NCBI RefSeq assembly: GCF_019654915.1
Contig: NZ_BPET01000007.1
Location: 52,764-116,763 of the forward strand
Reading direction: 5' to 3'
Source of the DNA: Shewanella sp. MBTL60-007
GTDB lineage: Bacteria; Pseudomonadota; Gammaproteobacteria; Enterobacterales; Shewanellaceae
DNA: 64,000 nt
A model generated the notes under the pieces. It searched no databases, was not told the DNA's origin, and was given only the letters and a program-made list of their open reading frames with translations. The position numbers and the translations under genes were made by a program. Below, in pieces: positions 54,134 through 63,912 of this stretch (positions are counted from its first letter, which is position 1; each line of letters begins with the position of its first letter).

Positions 54134-55672
54134 ATGAATACCAAACTTGCTTTCAAGTCAGTTTTAGCATCCACCGCTCTACTGTTGGGATTGTCATCAC
54201 CGTTACTGGCGGCAGATAACTCTACTCCAGGTTATAACAACAAGATCCCTGCTAACATCATGACACCTACCAAGGTTGAAACGAGTATCGGTACATTGGA
54301 GTTCCATGACGGAGCGCCAACGGTTGAGACTAGTCGTAAAATTTATGACAACCTCAATACTATTCGTGCAACTGAAACGTTTTTAAATGCGATCCCTATG
54401 GCTTCTGTAGAAGCGCTACGAATTGGCCATGAAAGTCTAGGGGTCAGTCAATCAAATCAAGTACTACTGTTTGATAAGTTGATGGACTCAAATCCACTTT
54501 TCTTAACCGGTAATACCGACACGGTTTATGCTTCAGCATTTTTAGACCTTGAACGTGATGGCCCCACTGTTGTTGAAGTGCCAGCTGGAATGGGACCAAC
54601 TACGATTAATGATGCCTTTTTCCGTTTTGTTACGGATATGGGAATCGTGGGGCCTGATAAAGGTAAAGGGGGCAAATACCTGATTTTACCTCCTGATTAC
54701 AAAGGTGAGGTGCCAGAAGGTTACTTTGTTTCGCGTTCAACAAGTTATACCAATTGGTTCATTGCGCGCGGCTTTTTAAAAGATGGTAAGACAGATTCAG
54801 CCGTTCAAGCATTTAAGCAACACCTAAAAATCTATCCTCTGGCCAAGCAGAGTCAGCCGCCAAAGATGGAGTTTCAGTCGGGCAGTGGCTTAGAGTTTAA
54901 TACGGTGCATGCCAATGATTTTCACTTCTTCAAAGAGATCCAGCCAGTACTAGAGAAGGAGCCTGTGTCATTTATCGACCCCGAACTTCGAGGCTTGATG
55001 GCGAGTATAGGGATTCAAAAGGGTAAGCCTTTTGCACCAGACGAACACATGGCCGCTTTACTGACAGACGGTGTTGCAATCGGTAATGCGTCCGCAAGAG
55101 CGCTAATGTTTCAACCCCAAGATGATACGGTATACGTATATCCAGATAGGCTTTGGAAAACGGCTTTTATTGGCGGTGATTACCGCTGGTTAATTGATGA
55201 TGGTGAAGGGGGGCGTAATTTAGATGCCCGCACTTACTTCTTCTATATGGCGACGGTGAACACCCCTGCAATGGCGTTGAAGCTGATTGGAAAGGGCTCT
55301 CAATACGCTATGCTAGATAAATCAAAAGACTCAATGTATTTGAACGGTGGCAAGACCTACAAGCTGAATATTCCTGCCGATGTTCCAGCAAAGAACTTCT
55401 GGTCGGTGGTTGCTTATGATACGCAAACTCGTTCGGAGTTGCAGACCGGACAGAAATTCCCAAGTCGAAATAATCAGCGTGACGATTTGACCAAAAATGC
55501 CGATGGTTCCGTGGATATTTACTTCGGTCCTGAGGCTCCTACAGGCAAAGAGAGTAACTGGATCCAAACAGTACCCAATAAAGGTTGGTTTATTTTGTTA
55601 CGTCTCTATGGCCCATTAGAATCTTGGTTTGATAAGAGTTGGCAGCCAGGCGATATTGTGGAAGTTAAGTAG
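54134..55672 (+). CDS. DUF1254/DUF1214 domain exported protein
   Basis: 512 residues with a signal peptide (about 1-27, LLAADN). A DUF1254 domain (about 65-190; LTGNTDTVYASAFLDLERDGPTVVE) precedes a DUF1214 domain (about 380-500; FYMATVNTPAMALKLIGKGSQYAM and KNFWSVVAYDTQTRSEL...WFILLRLYGPLESW). Found in many proteobacteria and some giant viruses; function unknown, presumably periplasmic. Monocistronic with a terminator. Confidence 0.9.
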   Translation: MNTKLAFKSVLASTALLLGLSSPLLAADNSTPGYNNKIPANIMTPTKVETSIGTLEFHDGAPTVETSRKIYDNLNTIRATETFLNAIPMASVEALRIGHESLGVSQSNQVLLFDKLMDSNPLFLTGNTDTVYASAFLDLERDGPTVVEVPAGMGPTTINDAFFRFVTDMGIVGPDKGKGGKYLILPPDYKGEVPEGYFVSRSTSYTNWFIARGFLKDGKTDSAVQAFKQHLKIYPLAKQSQPPKMEFQSGSGLEFNTVHANDFHFFKEIQPVLEKEPVSFIDPELRGLMASIGIQKGKPFAPDEHMAALLTDGVAIGNASARALMFQPQDDTVYVYPDRLWKTAFIGGDYRWLIDDGEGGRNLDARTYFFYMATVNTPAMALKLIGKGSQYAMLDKSKDSMYLNGGKTYKLNIPADVPAKNFWSVVAYDTQTRSELQTGQKFPSRNNQRDDLTKNADGSVDIYFGPEAPTGKESNWIQTVPNKGWFILLRLYGPLESWFDKSWQPGDIVEVK

Positions 55673-55704
55673 ATGACTTAGCAGGGTTTTATAAATGGAT
55701 TATA

Positions 55705-55733
55705 AAAGGCACCCTAAGGTGCCTTTGTATTTT
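55705..55733. terminator. Terminator between DUF1254 gene and purN
   Basis: AAAGGCACC-CTAA-GGTGCCTTT is a perfect 9-bp stem followed by GTATTTTTG; A's on the other side allow use by the convergent purN. Confidence 0.8.
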
Positions 55734-55751
55734 TGCTATTTAAACATTTCT

Positions 55752-56396
55752 TTAGTCAGCAGCATAACCGTTAGCCGGTAGTGCTTGACCATCAAGCTGG
55801 GCGATGCCGTCTAGCATTGCTAAACGTTGTTGGCTGAACCATTTAACGACTAGCGGGTAAATAGCATGTTCCTGTTCGTGAACACGTTCTGCCAATGTAT
55901 CGGCAGTATCGTCTTCATAAACGGGGACTTTAGCCTGTAAGATCACTGGACCGGCATCAAGCTCTGGCGTAACAAAATGCACGCTTGCTCCATGCTCGGT
56001 ATCTTTTGCATCGATTGCGCGTTGGTGGGTGTTCAAACCTGTATATTTAGGCAAGAGTGAAGGGTGGATGTTAACCATCTTACCTTCAAAACGTTGCACA
56101 AATTCGTCACTTAAAATGCGCATAAAGCCTGCTAAGACCACAAGATCTGGCTGGTACTTTTCTATCACTTTAAGCAAGCGTGCATCGTACTCTTGTCTAG
56201 TTTCACCTGTGTGAGCTATCACGCAGCTGGTATCAATCTCGTTGTGATGAGCGCGAACTAATCCGTAGGCGTCGGGCTTATTACTGATGACACCAACAAC
56301 TTCGGCTTGAAGGTTATCATCGCAACCATCGATAATGGCTTGCAAATTACTGCCATTACCTGAAATTAATACTAAAACGCGACAACTCTGGGGCAT
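55752..56396 (-). CDS. purN: Phosphoribosylglycinamide formyltransferase
   Basis: 214 residues. RVLVLISGNGSNLQAIIDG (substrate phosphate loop), LAGFMRIL, and the catalytic NIHPSLLPKYTGLNTHQRAI (Asn, His) with a later HFVTPELDAGPVI Asp are all present. It formylates GAR with 10-formyl-THF, third step of purine synthesis. Its ATG overlaps the purM stop by one base. Confidence 0.96.
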   Translation of the reverse strand: MPQSCRVLVLISGNGSNLQAIIDGCDDNLQAEVVGVISNKPDAYGLVRAHHNEIDTSCVIAHTGETRQEYDARLLKVIEKYQPDLVVLAGFMRILSDEFVQRFEGKMVNIHPSLLPKYTGLNTHQRAIDAKDTEHGASVHFVTPELDAGPVILQAKVPVYEDDTADTLAERVHEQEHAIYPLVVKWFSQQRLAMLDGIAQLDGQALPANGYAAD

Positions 56397-57436
56397 TACA
56401 GGATCTCCACTTGCTCTTCTTCGCCGTTACGCTTGGCAATGTTTCCGATTAACCATGCGTTTTCGCCTTCTGCATTTAGCAGTGTTAAGGCTGAATCGAC
56501 TTTATCTGCTGGTAGGGCGACAACCATACCAACACCACAGTTGAAGGTACGATACATTTCAAATTCTGAAATATTACCGTTTTCCATCAACCAGTTAAAT
56601 ACGACTGGCCATTGCCATGTGTCGCTGTTTACCACTGCTTTGCAATCTTCAGGTAGTACGCGTGGGATATTTTCCCAGAAGCCACCACCTGTAATATGTG
56701 ACATTGCATGAACATCGTGCTCTTCAAGCAACTTAAGCAGTGATTTTACGTAAATTTTTGTAGGTTCAAGTAAATGGTCGATCAGAGGTTTACCTGCCAG
56801 TTCTTGCTCAGGATCTGCCTTGCTCACTTCTAATACCTTGCGGATAAGCGAAAAACCATTTGAATGAGGACCGCTTGAAGCTAATGCGATAAGCGCATCA
56901 CCGTCTTGCACTTTAGTGCCGTCGATGATTTCTTCTTTCTCTACAACACCAACGCAGAAACCTGCTAGGTCGTAGTCTTCACCTTCGTACATGCCTGGCA
57001 TTTCAGCAGTTTCACCGCCAATTAATGCACAGCCTGATTGTACACAGCCTTCAGCAATCCCTTTTACTACAGCTGTAGCAACTTCAACATCAAGTTTGCC
57101 TGTAGCATAGTAGTCTAGGAAGAACAGAGGCTCTGCACCTGCAACGATAAGGTCGTTTGAACACATGGCAACTAAATCAACACCAACGTTATCGTGCTTT
57201 TTGTAATCGATAGCAAGACGTAACTTAGTGCCAACACCATCAGTGCCTGAAACCAGTACTGGATGCTTATACTTAGTTGGTAGCTCACAAAGTGCACCAA
57301 AACCACCTAGGTTGCCCATAACTTCTGGACGGCGGGTACGTTTTACTGCTGACTTGATGTTGTTAACTAGTGCATTTCCGGCATCAATATCAACGCCTGC
57401 ATCTTTATAGCTTAGTGGGGTAGTAGGAGTGCTCAC
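56396..57436 (-). CDS. purM: Phosphoribosylformylglycinamidine cyclo-ligase
   Basis: 346 residues from GTG 57436, with AGAGGA 6 bases upstream, giving the family N-terminus [20 protein letters not shown]; the longer in-frame ATG 32 codons upstream is rejected since E. coli PurM has 345 residues. Conserved segments are [24 protein letters not shown] and [11 protein letters not shown]. It makes AIR from FGAM. Operon purM-purN; divergent from upp. Confidence 0.96.
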   Translation of the reverse strand: MSTPTTPLSYKDAGVDIDAGNALVNNIKSAVKRTRRPEVMGNLGGFGALCELPTKYKHPVLVSGTDGVGTKLRLAIDYKKHDNVGVDLVAMCSNDLIVAGAEPLFFLDYYATGKLDVEVATAVVKGIAEGCVQSGCALIGGETAEMPGMYEGEDYDLAGFCVGVVEKEEIIDGTKVQDGDALIALASSGPHSNGFSLIRKVLEVSKADPEQELAGKPLIDHLLEPTKIYVKSLLKLLEEHDVHAMSHITGGGFWENIPRVLPEDCKAVVNSDTWQWPVVFNWLMENGNISEFEMYRTFNCGVGMVVALPADKVDSALTLLNAEGENAWLIGNIAKRNGEEEQVEIL

Positions 57437-57657
57437 GGAGATCCTCTTCGGGTACGGGTATAGATTGTTATAGGATTTTATGCGGCGCCATTCTACCAGC
57501 TTGTGGTTAGCGTCGAAAGCTAAGTTTTTCAATAAACTTAGCGACAGAGGTCACGATTTACCGCCTTTTTGAAACTTTAAGTTTGCCTACGCGAACAAAT
57601 CTACTAAAATCGTTAAAATTTACCGTAAAAAATACGTTAGAAAACTAGGAGAACAAG

Positions 57658-58284
57658 ATGAAAGTCGTTGAAGTTAAACATCCTTTAGTCCGTCATAAAA
57701 TTGGATTAATGCGCGAAGCTAATATCAGCACCAAGCGTTTTCGCGAACTAGCGGCAGAAGTGGGCAGTTTACTAACATATGAAGCAACGGCTGACTTTGA
57801 AACTGAAAAAGTCACTATTGAAGGTTGGAATGGTCCTGTTGAAATTGAACAGATCAAAGGTAAGAAGGTTACTGTAGTACCTATCTTACGTGCCGGCCTT
57901 GGTATGATGGATGGCGTATTAGAGCACGTTCCAAGTGCGCGTATCTCTGTTGTGGGTATTTACCGTGACGAAGAGACACTTGAGCCAGTTCCATACTTTG
58001 AAAAACTTGCAAGCAACATGCCTGAGCGCATGGCGTTAGTGGTTGACCCAATGCTTGCGACTGGTGGTTCGATGATCTCTACCATCGACCTACTAAAAGA
58101 GCGTGGTTGTACAGCGATTAAAGCTCTTGTACTCGTAGCTGCACCAGAAGGTGTTGCTGCACTTGAGAAAGCGCATCCGGATATCGAGCTTTATACTGCG
58201 TCAATTGATGACTGCCTAAACGAGCAAGGCTACATTTTGCCAGGTCTTGGTGATGCAGGTGATAAGATTTTTGGTACTAAATAA
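57658..58284 (+). CDS. upp: Uracil phosphoribosyltransferase
   Basis: 208 residues. The PRPP loop [20 protein letters not shown] and the uracil-binding [10 protein letters not shown] end are intact. It salvages uracil to UMP. It is preceded by CTAGGAGAACAAG. The uraA permease often follows upp, but here a convergent Na+/H+-antiporter-family gene lies next to it. Confidence 0.97.
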   Translation: MKVVEVKHPLVRHKIGLMREANISTKRFRELAAEVGSLLTYEATADFETEKVTIEGWNGPVEIEQIKGKKVTVVPILRAGLGMMDGVLEHVPSARISVVGIYRDEETLEPVPYFEKLASNMPERMALVVDPMLATGGSMISTIDLLKERGCTAIKALVLVAAPEGVAALEKAHPDIELYTASIDDCLNEQGYILPGLGDAGDKIFGTK

Positions 58285-58307
58285 GTATTTATAAATCTCA
58301 AAATAAG

Positions 58308-58334
58308 AAAAGGAGCCAAATGGCTCCTTTTTTG
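58308..58334. terminator. Bidirectional terminator between upp and the antiporter gene
   Basis: AAAAGGAGCC-AAAT-GGCTCCTTTT followed by TTG, with A-rich left flank; perfect 10-bp stem. Confidence 0.88.
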
Positions 58335-58352
58335 TTTTCATTTTTATAGGAC

Positions 58353-59672
58353 CTAGAGCACCATGGCGGCAATCCAACCAAACACTAGCAAAGGAATGTT
58401 GTAGTGAATAAAGGTTGGGATAACGCTGTCTTTCATGTGATCGTGCTGACCGTCAGCATTAAGGCCTGCGGTTGGGCCTAAGGTCGACTCTGATGCTGGC
58501 GAGCCCGCATCACCTAGCGCTGCCGCGGTGCCAACTAGAGCAATCGTGGCTTCAACTGAGAAGCCAAAGCTCATGGCTAAAGGTACATAGATTGCAGCAA
58601 TAATAGGGATGGTTGAAAACGATGAGCCGATGCCCATAGTGATAAGTAAGCCGACAAGTAGCATTAAAAAGGCGGCTAGAGCTTTGTTATCGCCAATCGC
58701 CGTATTCATTATTTCGACTAAGCTAGCAACATCCCCCGTGCCTTTAATCACTGCGGCAAAACCTGCGGCTGAGATCATGATAAAACCAATGTTGGCCATC
58801 ATACGCACGCCTTGGTTGAAGATATCTTGATCCGCAACATGCTTGAGGGCACCAGAGAAACTAAACACAATAAAGCCAATCAAAGCACCGAAAATCATTG
58901 AGCCAGTATAAAGCTGGACGACTAAGGTTGAAACAACAGCAATAGCGGCGATAGCAATATTACGTTTATTTAGACTTTCTTCTGGCTCAGCTGCAAGAAT
59001 TTGCTCTTCTTTATATTCACGTGGCTTACGATAGCTAATAAAAATTGCGACCAACAAACCGAACACCATACCAAGAGCTGGGATAATCATGGCTGGCGCG
59101 ACTTGCGCTTGGACTGCTTGTAAATCATTACTATTGAGGTTGGTTAACAAGATGTCGTAAAGGAAGATACCACCAAAACCGACAGGTAATACCATGTAGG
59201 TTGTCACTAAACCGAAAGTCAATACACAAGCCACTAAACGCCGATCCATTTTTAATTTTGACATCACATGCAGTAAAGGTGGGATCAAAATTGGAATAAA
59301 GGCGATGTGAATGGGTAAGAGGTTCTGTGAAGAGATAGCCATCGCAAGAATAGATAATAGCAGCACCCAACGCACTCGTTGATTGTTGGTACTATTTTGT
59401 TCTTTACCTAATAAGCTAATAACCTTATTTGAGATTAAAGTTGTTAAACCTGAATGGGAAAGGGCAACAGCAAAGGCACCTAATAAGGCGTAGCTTAAGG
59501 CGATTTGAGCACCGCCGCCAAGACCAGTATTAAAAGCCGCGACCGTTTGATGCAGATCCATGCCGCCAACAAGTCCTGCGACTAATGCGGACACTGTAAG
59601 TGCAATGACGATATTCACTCTAGCTAAACTGAGGCCTAACATTAGGCATACAGCGATGACAACAGCATTCAT
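58353..59672 (-). CDS. Na+/H+ antiporter (NhaC/YuiF-type) family carrier
   Basis: 439 residues with about 11 membrane helices. The N-terminal [24 protein letters not shown], the [26 protein letters not shown] segment and a late [35 protein letters not shown] region match the YuiF-type branch of the NhaC/ion-transporter superfamily. Some members move amino acids such as histidine rather than Na+/H+, so the substrate is open. Monocistronic. Confidence 0.85.
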   Translation of the reverse strand: MNAVVIAVCLMLGLSLARVNIVIALTVSALVAGLVGGMDLHQTVAAFNTGLGGGAQIALSYALLGAFAVALSHSGLTTLISNKVISLLGKEQNSTNNQRVRWVLLLSILAMAISSQNLLPIHIAFIPILIPPLLHVMSKLKMDRRLVACVLTFGLVTTYMVLPVGFGGIFLYDILLTNLNSNDLQAVQAQVAPAMIIPALGMVFGLLVAIFISYRKPREYKEEQILAAEPEESLNKRNIAIAAIAVVSTLVVQLYTGSMIFGALIGFIVFSFSGALKHVADQDIFNQGVRMMANIGFIMISAAGFAAVIKGTGDVASLVEIMNTAIGDNKALAAFLMLLVGLLITMGIGSSFSTIPIIAAIYVPLAMSFGFSVEATIALVGTAAALGDAGSPASESTLGPTAGLNADGQHDHMKDSVIPTFIHYNIPLLVFGWIAAMVL

Positions 59673-59988
59673 AATATGATTAATCTATTTCTTATATTTG
59701 AGGTATTCAGCCATTTTTGCCTGTTACTGCCCCAGATGTCCAGCATCAGCAAGCTATATCTTGAATTCAATCTGGTTTGTGAATTAGCTGTAGCTAAATA
59801 TGAAAATAAAGTGTGAATGGTAATGTGGGGATTTGGTGTTATTGTGCAGACTGTAATCGGTTAATCAAATGTTCATTTAAAAAGGTGATATTGTTCTCAA
59901 ATAGCTTGTGCAAAGAAATACACTGCCTATAATGCTTTAGATTTAAAACGAAACAGCGTTTTTAGCAATCCATAGACGGAGAAATAAA
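59673..59988. other. Intergenic region between divergent antiporter and peroxiredoxin genes
   Basis: About 316 bp holding both promoters. The peroxiredoxin side has a candidate promoter listed separately. Confidence 0.35.
59906..59933 (+). promoter_or_regulatory. Candidate sigma-70 promoter of the peroxiredoxin gene
   Basis: TTGTGC (59906-59911) and a perfect TATAAT (59928-59933) are 16 bases apart, 55 bases before the ATG. ATAG and CTAT half-elements nearby are too scattered to claim an OxyR site. Confidence 0.5.
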
Positions 59989-60594
59989 ATGAGCGTATTA
60001 GTAGGCCGTCCGGCCCCTGATTTTACAGCTGCTGCGGTACTAGGTAATGGTGAAATTGTTGATAGCTTTACCCTATCAGAAGCAATTAAAGGAAAGCCAG
60101 CTGTAGTATTCTTCTATCCACTTGACTTCACTTTCGTGTGTCCATCAGAGTTGATCGCTTTCGATCACCGCATGGACGAGTTCAAGAAGCGTGGCGTTGA
60201 AGTTATCGGTGTTTCAATCGACTCTCAGTTTACTCATAACGCATGGCGTAACACACCAGTAGACAAGGGCGGTATTGGCCAAGTTCAATACACTCTAGTT
60301 GCTGACGTTAAGCACGAGATTTGTAAAGCTTACGATGTAGAGCATCCAGAAGCGGGTGTTGCATTCCGTGGCTCTTTCCTAATCGACAAAGAAGGTCAGG
60401 TTCGCCACCAAGTCGTTAATGACCTGCCACTAGGCCGTAACGTTGACGAAATGATCCGTATGGTTGATGCACTTCAATTCCATGAAGATCACGGTGACGT
60501 ATGTCCAGCGGGTTGGGAAAAAGGTGACAAGGGTATGGATGCAAGCCCAGAAGGCGTTGCTTCTTACCTAACTGATAATGCAGACTCTCTATAA
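59989..60594 (+). CDS. Typical 2-Cys peroxiredoxin (AhpC/TSA type)
   Basis: 201 residues. Peroxidatic Cys51 lies in the PLDFTFVCPSE motif, resolving Cys172 in GDVCPAGW. The sensitivity motif GGxG is present as KGGIGQ, but the C-terminal YF motif is absent, so it may resist hyperoxidation. It reduces H2O2 and organic peroxides. No ahpF follows; the electron donor is probably thioredoxin. Strong ribosome site GGAGAAATAAA before ATG. Confidence 0.95.
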   Translation: MSVLVGRPAPDFTAAAVLGNGEIVDSFTLSEAIKGKPAVVFFYPLDFTFVCPSELIAFDHRMDEFKKRGVEVIGVSIDSQFTHNAWRNTPVDKGGIGQVQYTLVADVKHEICKAYDVEHPEAGVAFRGSFLIDKEGQVRHQVVNDLPLGRNVDEMIRMVDALQFHEDHGDVCPAGWEKGDKGMDASPEGVASYLTDNADSL

Positions 60595-60624
60595 TTATTA
60601 AGTTGTAGTTAGTGTTAGCATAAT

Positions 60625-60655
60625 AAAAGCTGCGTTAATCGCAGCTTTTTTGTAT
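60625..60655 (+). terminator. Terminator of the peroxiredoxin gene
   Basis: AAAAGCTGCG-TTAAT-CGCAGCTTTT followed by TTTG; perfect 10-bp stem. Confidence 0.9.
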
Positions 60656-60729
60656 AAAAAGAGTTTTTTAAGCTTTAGCGTTAAAAGCAGAATGGGATTT
60701 CTGCAGAATTAATACATAAAGGATATTGT

Positions 60730-61746
60730 ATGAACCCGATGGAGTTTAATATTCCGGCCGAGGACAAACACTCGTTTGCCCAATACTTCCAACAACACAT
60801 CGCGCCCAAATGGCGTCGCTATGAAGCAAAACGTATACCTATTGTCGCTAAATACCAAGAGCGAAGAAAAATTAGTCAACCGATTTCTTATATAGCCATA
60901 TTCTCAGGATTGTTTGGTTTTGCTTGTATGTTTTATGCTTTAGCTATTTCTAATGGCGATGGTTTTGCGCTTGTTGGTGGTTTGCTGTTGTTTATTTTTG
61001 CAATGATTGTGACCGTAGCGGTAAATTTTTGGGCGGGAAGCGAAACATTTAAGTTTCGTGATGGCGTCATTAAAGTCATTCATCAGCTTGTGCTGGGTTA
61101 CTTTGGTGAGAGCTTTATGCTTAACCCTAAGAATCTACCAGCGCTTAAAGAGTATGAGCGGTATGGTATTTTGCCTAAATACGATAGAGGCTTTTTTCAA
61201 GATAGTGTTAAAGGTGAATATAAAGGTATAGCTTTTCTTGTTCGCGAGCTCAATCTATCTGTAGCTAATGGTACCGAAGATAATAAAACTAAATATAAAA
61301 CCATTTTCGACGGTATTGTTATTGAGTTTGATACTTTTAAAAAATTTGTTGGTGAAACTCAGGTGAGGCTAGATAAGGGCGCTATTGGTAATAAATACCA
61401 AGCCTTTAAACAGGATTTGTCTCGAGTGAAGCTTGAGGATGTGAACTTTGAGCGTCAATTTGAGGTTTATAGTAGTGATCAGATTGAAGCGCGTTATTTG
61501 TTAACTCCAACTACCATGGCACGCTTTCAGTCATTATCTAGTTTTTATGGCTCGCAACTAGAAGCGAGCTTTAAAGAGGGGAAACTGTTTATGAAAATAC
61601 CCACTAAGCATAATTACTTTGACTCTAAGTTAGATATCCTTAAACCGTTGGATTTTAGCTATGATATTGAGCAGCTTTTTAGAGAGCTTCATCAGATCTT
61701 TGCCGTAATCGATGCGTTAAAGCTTGATGATAAGACTGGGCTTTAG
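60730..61746 (+). CDS. DUF3137 family membrane protein
   Basis: 338 residues. A soluble N-terminal segment is followed by two adjacent membrane helices (about 53-74 and 79-99) and then a mainly beta cytosolic domain of DUF3137 type (YKGIAFLVRELNLSVANG... FDGIVIEFDTFKKFVGETQV). The family is of unknown function and often occurs with LemA proteins, none of which is adjacent here. AT-rich relative to neighbours. Followed by a terminator. Confidence 0.85.
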   Translation: MNPMEFNIPAEDKHSFAQYFQQHIAPKWRRYEAKRIPIVAKYQERRKISQPISYIAIFSGLFGFACMFYALAISNGDGFALVGGLLLFIFAMIVTVAVNFWAGSETFKFRDGVIKVIHQLVLGYFGESFMLNPKNLPALKEYERYGILPKYDRGFFQDSVKGEYKGIAFLVRELNLSVANGTEDNKTKYKTIFDGIVIEFDTFKKFVGETQVRLDKGAIGNKYQAFKQDLSRVKLEDVNFERQFEVYSSDQIEARYLLTPTTMARFQSLSSFYGSQLEASFKEGKLFMKIPTKHNYFDSKLDILKPLDFSYDIEQLFRELHQIFAVIDALKLDDKTGL

Positions 61747-61814
61747 AGTGGTTAAGTAAGCGTGGATACTTGGAATAGTCACTGATTTGGTTTTATGGCG
61801 CTAGCAGTTTAAAC

Positions 61815-61850
61815 AAAAAGACGAAGATGGATTGTCTTCGTCTTTTTGTT
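61815..61850 (+). terminator. Terminator of the DUF3137 gene
   Basis: AAAAAGACGAAGA-TGGATTG-TCTTCGTCTTTTT is a perfect 13-bp stem followed by GTTTG. It could also serve rnt on the other strand. Confidence 0.88.
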
Positions 61851-61902
61851 TGCTATAGCGCGATTTACATCAGCAAGCTTTTGTTCGCTAAATCTAAAAT
61901 GA

Positions 61903-62601
61903 TTAGCTCAGCTCACTTGGCTCTGAAGGAGTCGTATCGATATCATTTAGGCTTTTATCGGTTTCATCAGCAATAAACGGCCAGCCTCCTAGCGCTTTCC
62001 AGCGATTGACGATAAGGCAGAATAGCTCTGCTGTGCGTTCAGTATCGTAAAGAGCAGAATGCGCTTCGCGATTATCGAAAGCAATACCAGCCATCGCACA
62101 GGCTTTTGCTAGTACAGTATGTCCAATTGCTAATCCCGCTAATGTCGCGGTATCAAAGGTGGCAAAAGGGTGAAATGGCGTACGCTTGAGGCTATTACGT
62201 TCTATAGCTTGGGTGACAAAGCCGTGATCGAAAGACGCATTATGAGCAACAATAATACTGCGATGACAACCTGCCGCTTTTTGTGCTTTTTTGACTTCTT
62301 TAAAGATCTCTAAAAAGGCTTCTTTCTCACTGACGGCACCACGGAGTGGGTTGGTTGGGTCGATACCGGTAAAAGCCAGCGCTTCAGGCTCAAGATTTGC
62401 ACCTTCGAAGGGCTCAATATTAAAATGGAGCGTTTTATCAAGCCCGAGTACACCGTCCTCGTCCATTTTCAGCATGCTGACTGCAATTTCTAATAGTGCA
62501 TCAGTTTTCGCGTTAAAACCCGCGGTTTCAACATCGATGACCACTGGGAAATACCCTCTAAAGCGGTTTTTCATTAAGTTAGGGTCAAAAGTGTCAGTCA
62601 T
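61903..62601 (-). CDS. rnt: Ribonuclease T
   Basis: 232 residues, DEDDh exonuclease: Asp/Glu in [21 protein letters not shown], Asp in [10 protein letters not shown], and His/Asp in [15 protein letters not shown]. RNase T trims tRNA and 5S/23S rRNA 3' ends. About 15 residues longer at the C-terminus than the E. coli enzyme (polar, Ser/Thr/Pro). Divergent from motY, as in Vibrio. Confidence 0.95.
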   Translation of the reverse strand: MTDTFDPNLMKNRFRGYFPVVIDVETAGFNAKTDALLEIAVSMLKMDEDGVLGLDKTLHFNIEPFEGANLEPEALAFTGIDPTNPLRGAVSEKEAFLEIFKEVKKAQKAAGCHRSIIVAHNASFDHGFVTQAIERNSLKRTPFHPFATFDTATLAGLAIGHTVLAKACAMAGIAFDNREAHSALYDTERTAELFCLIVNRWKALGGWPFIADETDKSLNDIDTTPSEPSELS

Positions 62602-62741
62602 TAAAATTTCCCAAAAGTGTGCAGGCGCCTATTATGCTGCAACTGATATACACTGTCATGTGTGTTTGGTCGTTTTATAGGCTAAAGAAAGATAAATCTT
62701 TGCCGATAGAAAGGGGTGATACAAATTGAGAGAGTAATTTT

Positions 62742-63611
62742 ATGCGGCTTAGGGTTATTTTAGCATCATTATTGTGCCTACCTTTTTTTGCGAATGCAGA
62801 GTTGAGGCAGTATGTCGCTTCTTTGGAGGAGTCGCAGTGGCGTTTAAGTGGCAATAATCCAATAATGTGCCGTCTTGAGCACGATATTCCGGCCTATGGT
62901 AAAGCGGTCTTTACCAGCCGGGCTGGTAAAGACCATAACTTGAACTTCACCCTAGATATGTGGGTTAAGCCCGATCAGGTTACTCAAGCTAAGTTGATGA
63001 GTATGGCTCCAGCTTGGCGCCCAGGAGTGCTGTCAAAAGAGATCACAGAGCTTACTTATCAGAAGTACTTTAGTGGAGAGGTTCCACGTAACGCCGCTTG
63101 GTCAATGCTTGCTGAGTTAGAAAGTGGAATGCAACCAACTTTCTATTATGCCGATTGGTATAATGAAGCGAATAAGATCGCGGTCGGTCTCTCGGCGGTG
63201 AACTTTAGACGCCAATATGCAGAGTTTAAGTCGTGTTTGTCTTCGTTATTACCCTATTCGTTCGAGGATATCGCCTTTACGGTACTAACCTATGAATCTG
63301 GTGGTACAGAGTTAACTCGTTATGCAAAATCACAGATTGCAAGAATACAAGAGTATTTAGCTTACGACCAAAATGTTGACTTGGTTCTGATAGATGCCTA
63401 TACCGATAGTTATGGCGGTCGCAGTGTGAATCAAAAAGTATCTGAAAAACGTGCGGATTCGGTGAAGGAATTTTTTGTAGCAAGTGGGATTGGCCAAAAT
63501 CGTATTCATACACTCGGTCATGGCGAGAGGAGGCATGTGGCCTCTAACGAGACGATTGATGAGCGGGCGCGAAACCGTAGGGTCGTGATTAGAATAAGTA
63601 AACCACTCTAG
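62742..63611 (+). CDS. motY: Sodium-type flagellar motor T-ring protein MotY
   Basis: 289 residues with a signal peptide (about 1-19). The N-terminal domain (RQYVASLEESQWRLSGNNP, MAPAWRPG) resembles Vibrio MotY's stator-interacting part, and SFEDIAFTVLTYE begins an OmpA-like peptidoglycan-binding domain ending NRRVVIRISKPL. MotY and MotX form the T ring around Na+-driven motors. It fits the Na+ physiology implied by nqr. The pairing with rnt matches Vibrio. Confidence 0.92.
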   Translation: MRLRVILASLLCLPFFANAELRQYVASLEESQWRLSGNNPIMCRLEHDIPAYGKAVFTSRAGKDHNLNFTLDMWVKPDQVTQAKLMSMAPAWRPGVLSKEITELTYQKYFSGEVPRNAAWSMLAELESGMQPTFYYADWYNEANKIAVGLSAVNFRRQYAEFKSCLSSLLPYSFEDIAFTVLTYESGGTELTRYAKSQIARIQEYLAYDQNVDLVLIDAYTDSYGGRSVNQKVSEKRADSVKEFFVASGIGQNRIHTLGHGERRHVASNETIDERARNRRVVIRISKPL

Positions 63612-63631
63612 CCAACCATGAAACACTGAAG

Positions 63632-63660
63632 AGCCTAGCTTAATCGCTGGGCTTTTTTGT
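63632..63660 (+). terminator. Terminator of motY
   Basis: GCCTAGC-TTAATC-type loop-GCTGGGC (one G-T pair) followed by TTTTTTG. Confidence 0.8.
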
Positions 63661-63705
63661 GGCTGAAGTTTATCGCCGTCAGGAGTTAGTCGCCAACTTT
63701 AAAAT

Positions 63706-63736
63706 AAAAAAAAGCCCGCTTACAAGGTAAGCGGGC
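63706..63736 (-). terminator. Terminator of the candidate small RNA
   Basis: On the minus strand GCCCGCTTAC-CTT-GTAAGCGGGC (perfect 10 bp) is followed by eight T's. Confidence 0.92.
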
Positions 63737-63876
63737 CGCAAAAATAAATCATTGCAATCAACAAATTGAAGGAAGGAAGTCAAGCATAAGAACCAGGGAT
63801 ATAACTCCCGTGGAAGACCACGAAAGTTTAAGAGTTCTTTGTTTCCGAATCTGCTAGGCAGACACTTCCTGAAAAC
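63706..63876 (-). ncRNA. Candidate structured small RNA, about 170 nt, family unassigned
   Basis: No ORF-based gene fits, but the minus strand has a near-consensus promoter (63884-63912) and a terminator (63706-63736) about 170 bases apart. In between the predicted RNA folds well: UCUGC-CUA-GCAGA (63850-63862) is closed by GUUUUC/GGAAAC, CGUGG-UCUU-CCACG (63809-63822) sits inside AACUC/GAGUU, and 5' GGAAGU can pair with 3' ACUUCC. It does not look like 6S, 4.5S, tmRNA, Spot 42 or GcvB as I remember them. Start and end are inferred to within a few bases. Confidence 0.65.
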
Positions 63877-63883
63877 GAGACGA

Positions 63884-63912
63884 ATTATAGGCTTGGCGTT
63901 CAGGAGTGACAA
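63884..63912 (-). promoter_or_regulatory. Near-consensus sigma-70 promoter for the candidate small RNA
   Basis: On the minus strand TTGTCA (-35, 63912-63907), 17 bases, then a perfect TATAAT (-10, 63889-63884). Transcription should start near 63876-63877. Upstream, ATTAGCA...TGCTAAT (about 63922-63950) is an inverted repeat that might be a regulator site. Confidence 0.75.

Noticed and set aside
57437..57532. 32-residue extension of PurM
   Set aside because: The GTG at 57436 has a ribosome site and gives the family's length and N-terminus.
57437..57657. PurR box between purM and upp
   Set aside because: No sequence close to the ACGCAAACGTTTGCGT-type palindrome was found by eye.
59880..59935. 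OxyR operator ahead of the peroxiredoxin gene
   Set aside because: ATAG and CTAT elements occur but not with the required spacing; only the sigma-70 promoter is claimed.
63679..63912. 77-codon minus-strand ORF at the right edge
   Set aside because: It covers the candidate promoter and terminator of the small RNA, has no ribosome site and has unusual composition; the RNA-gene signals explain the region better.
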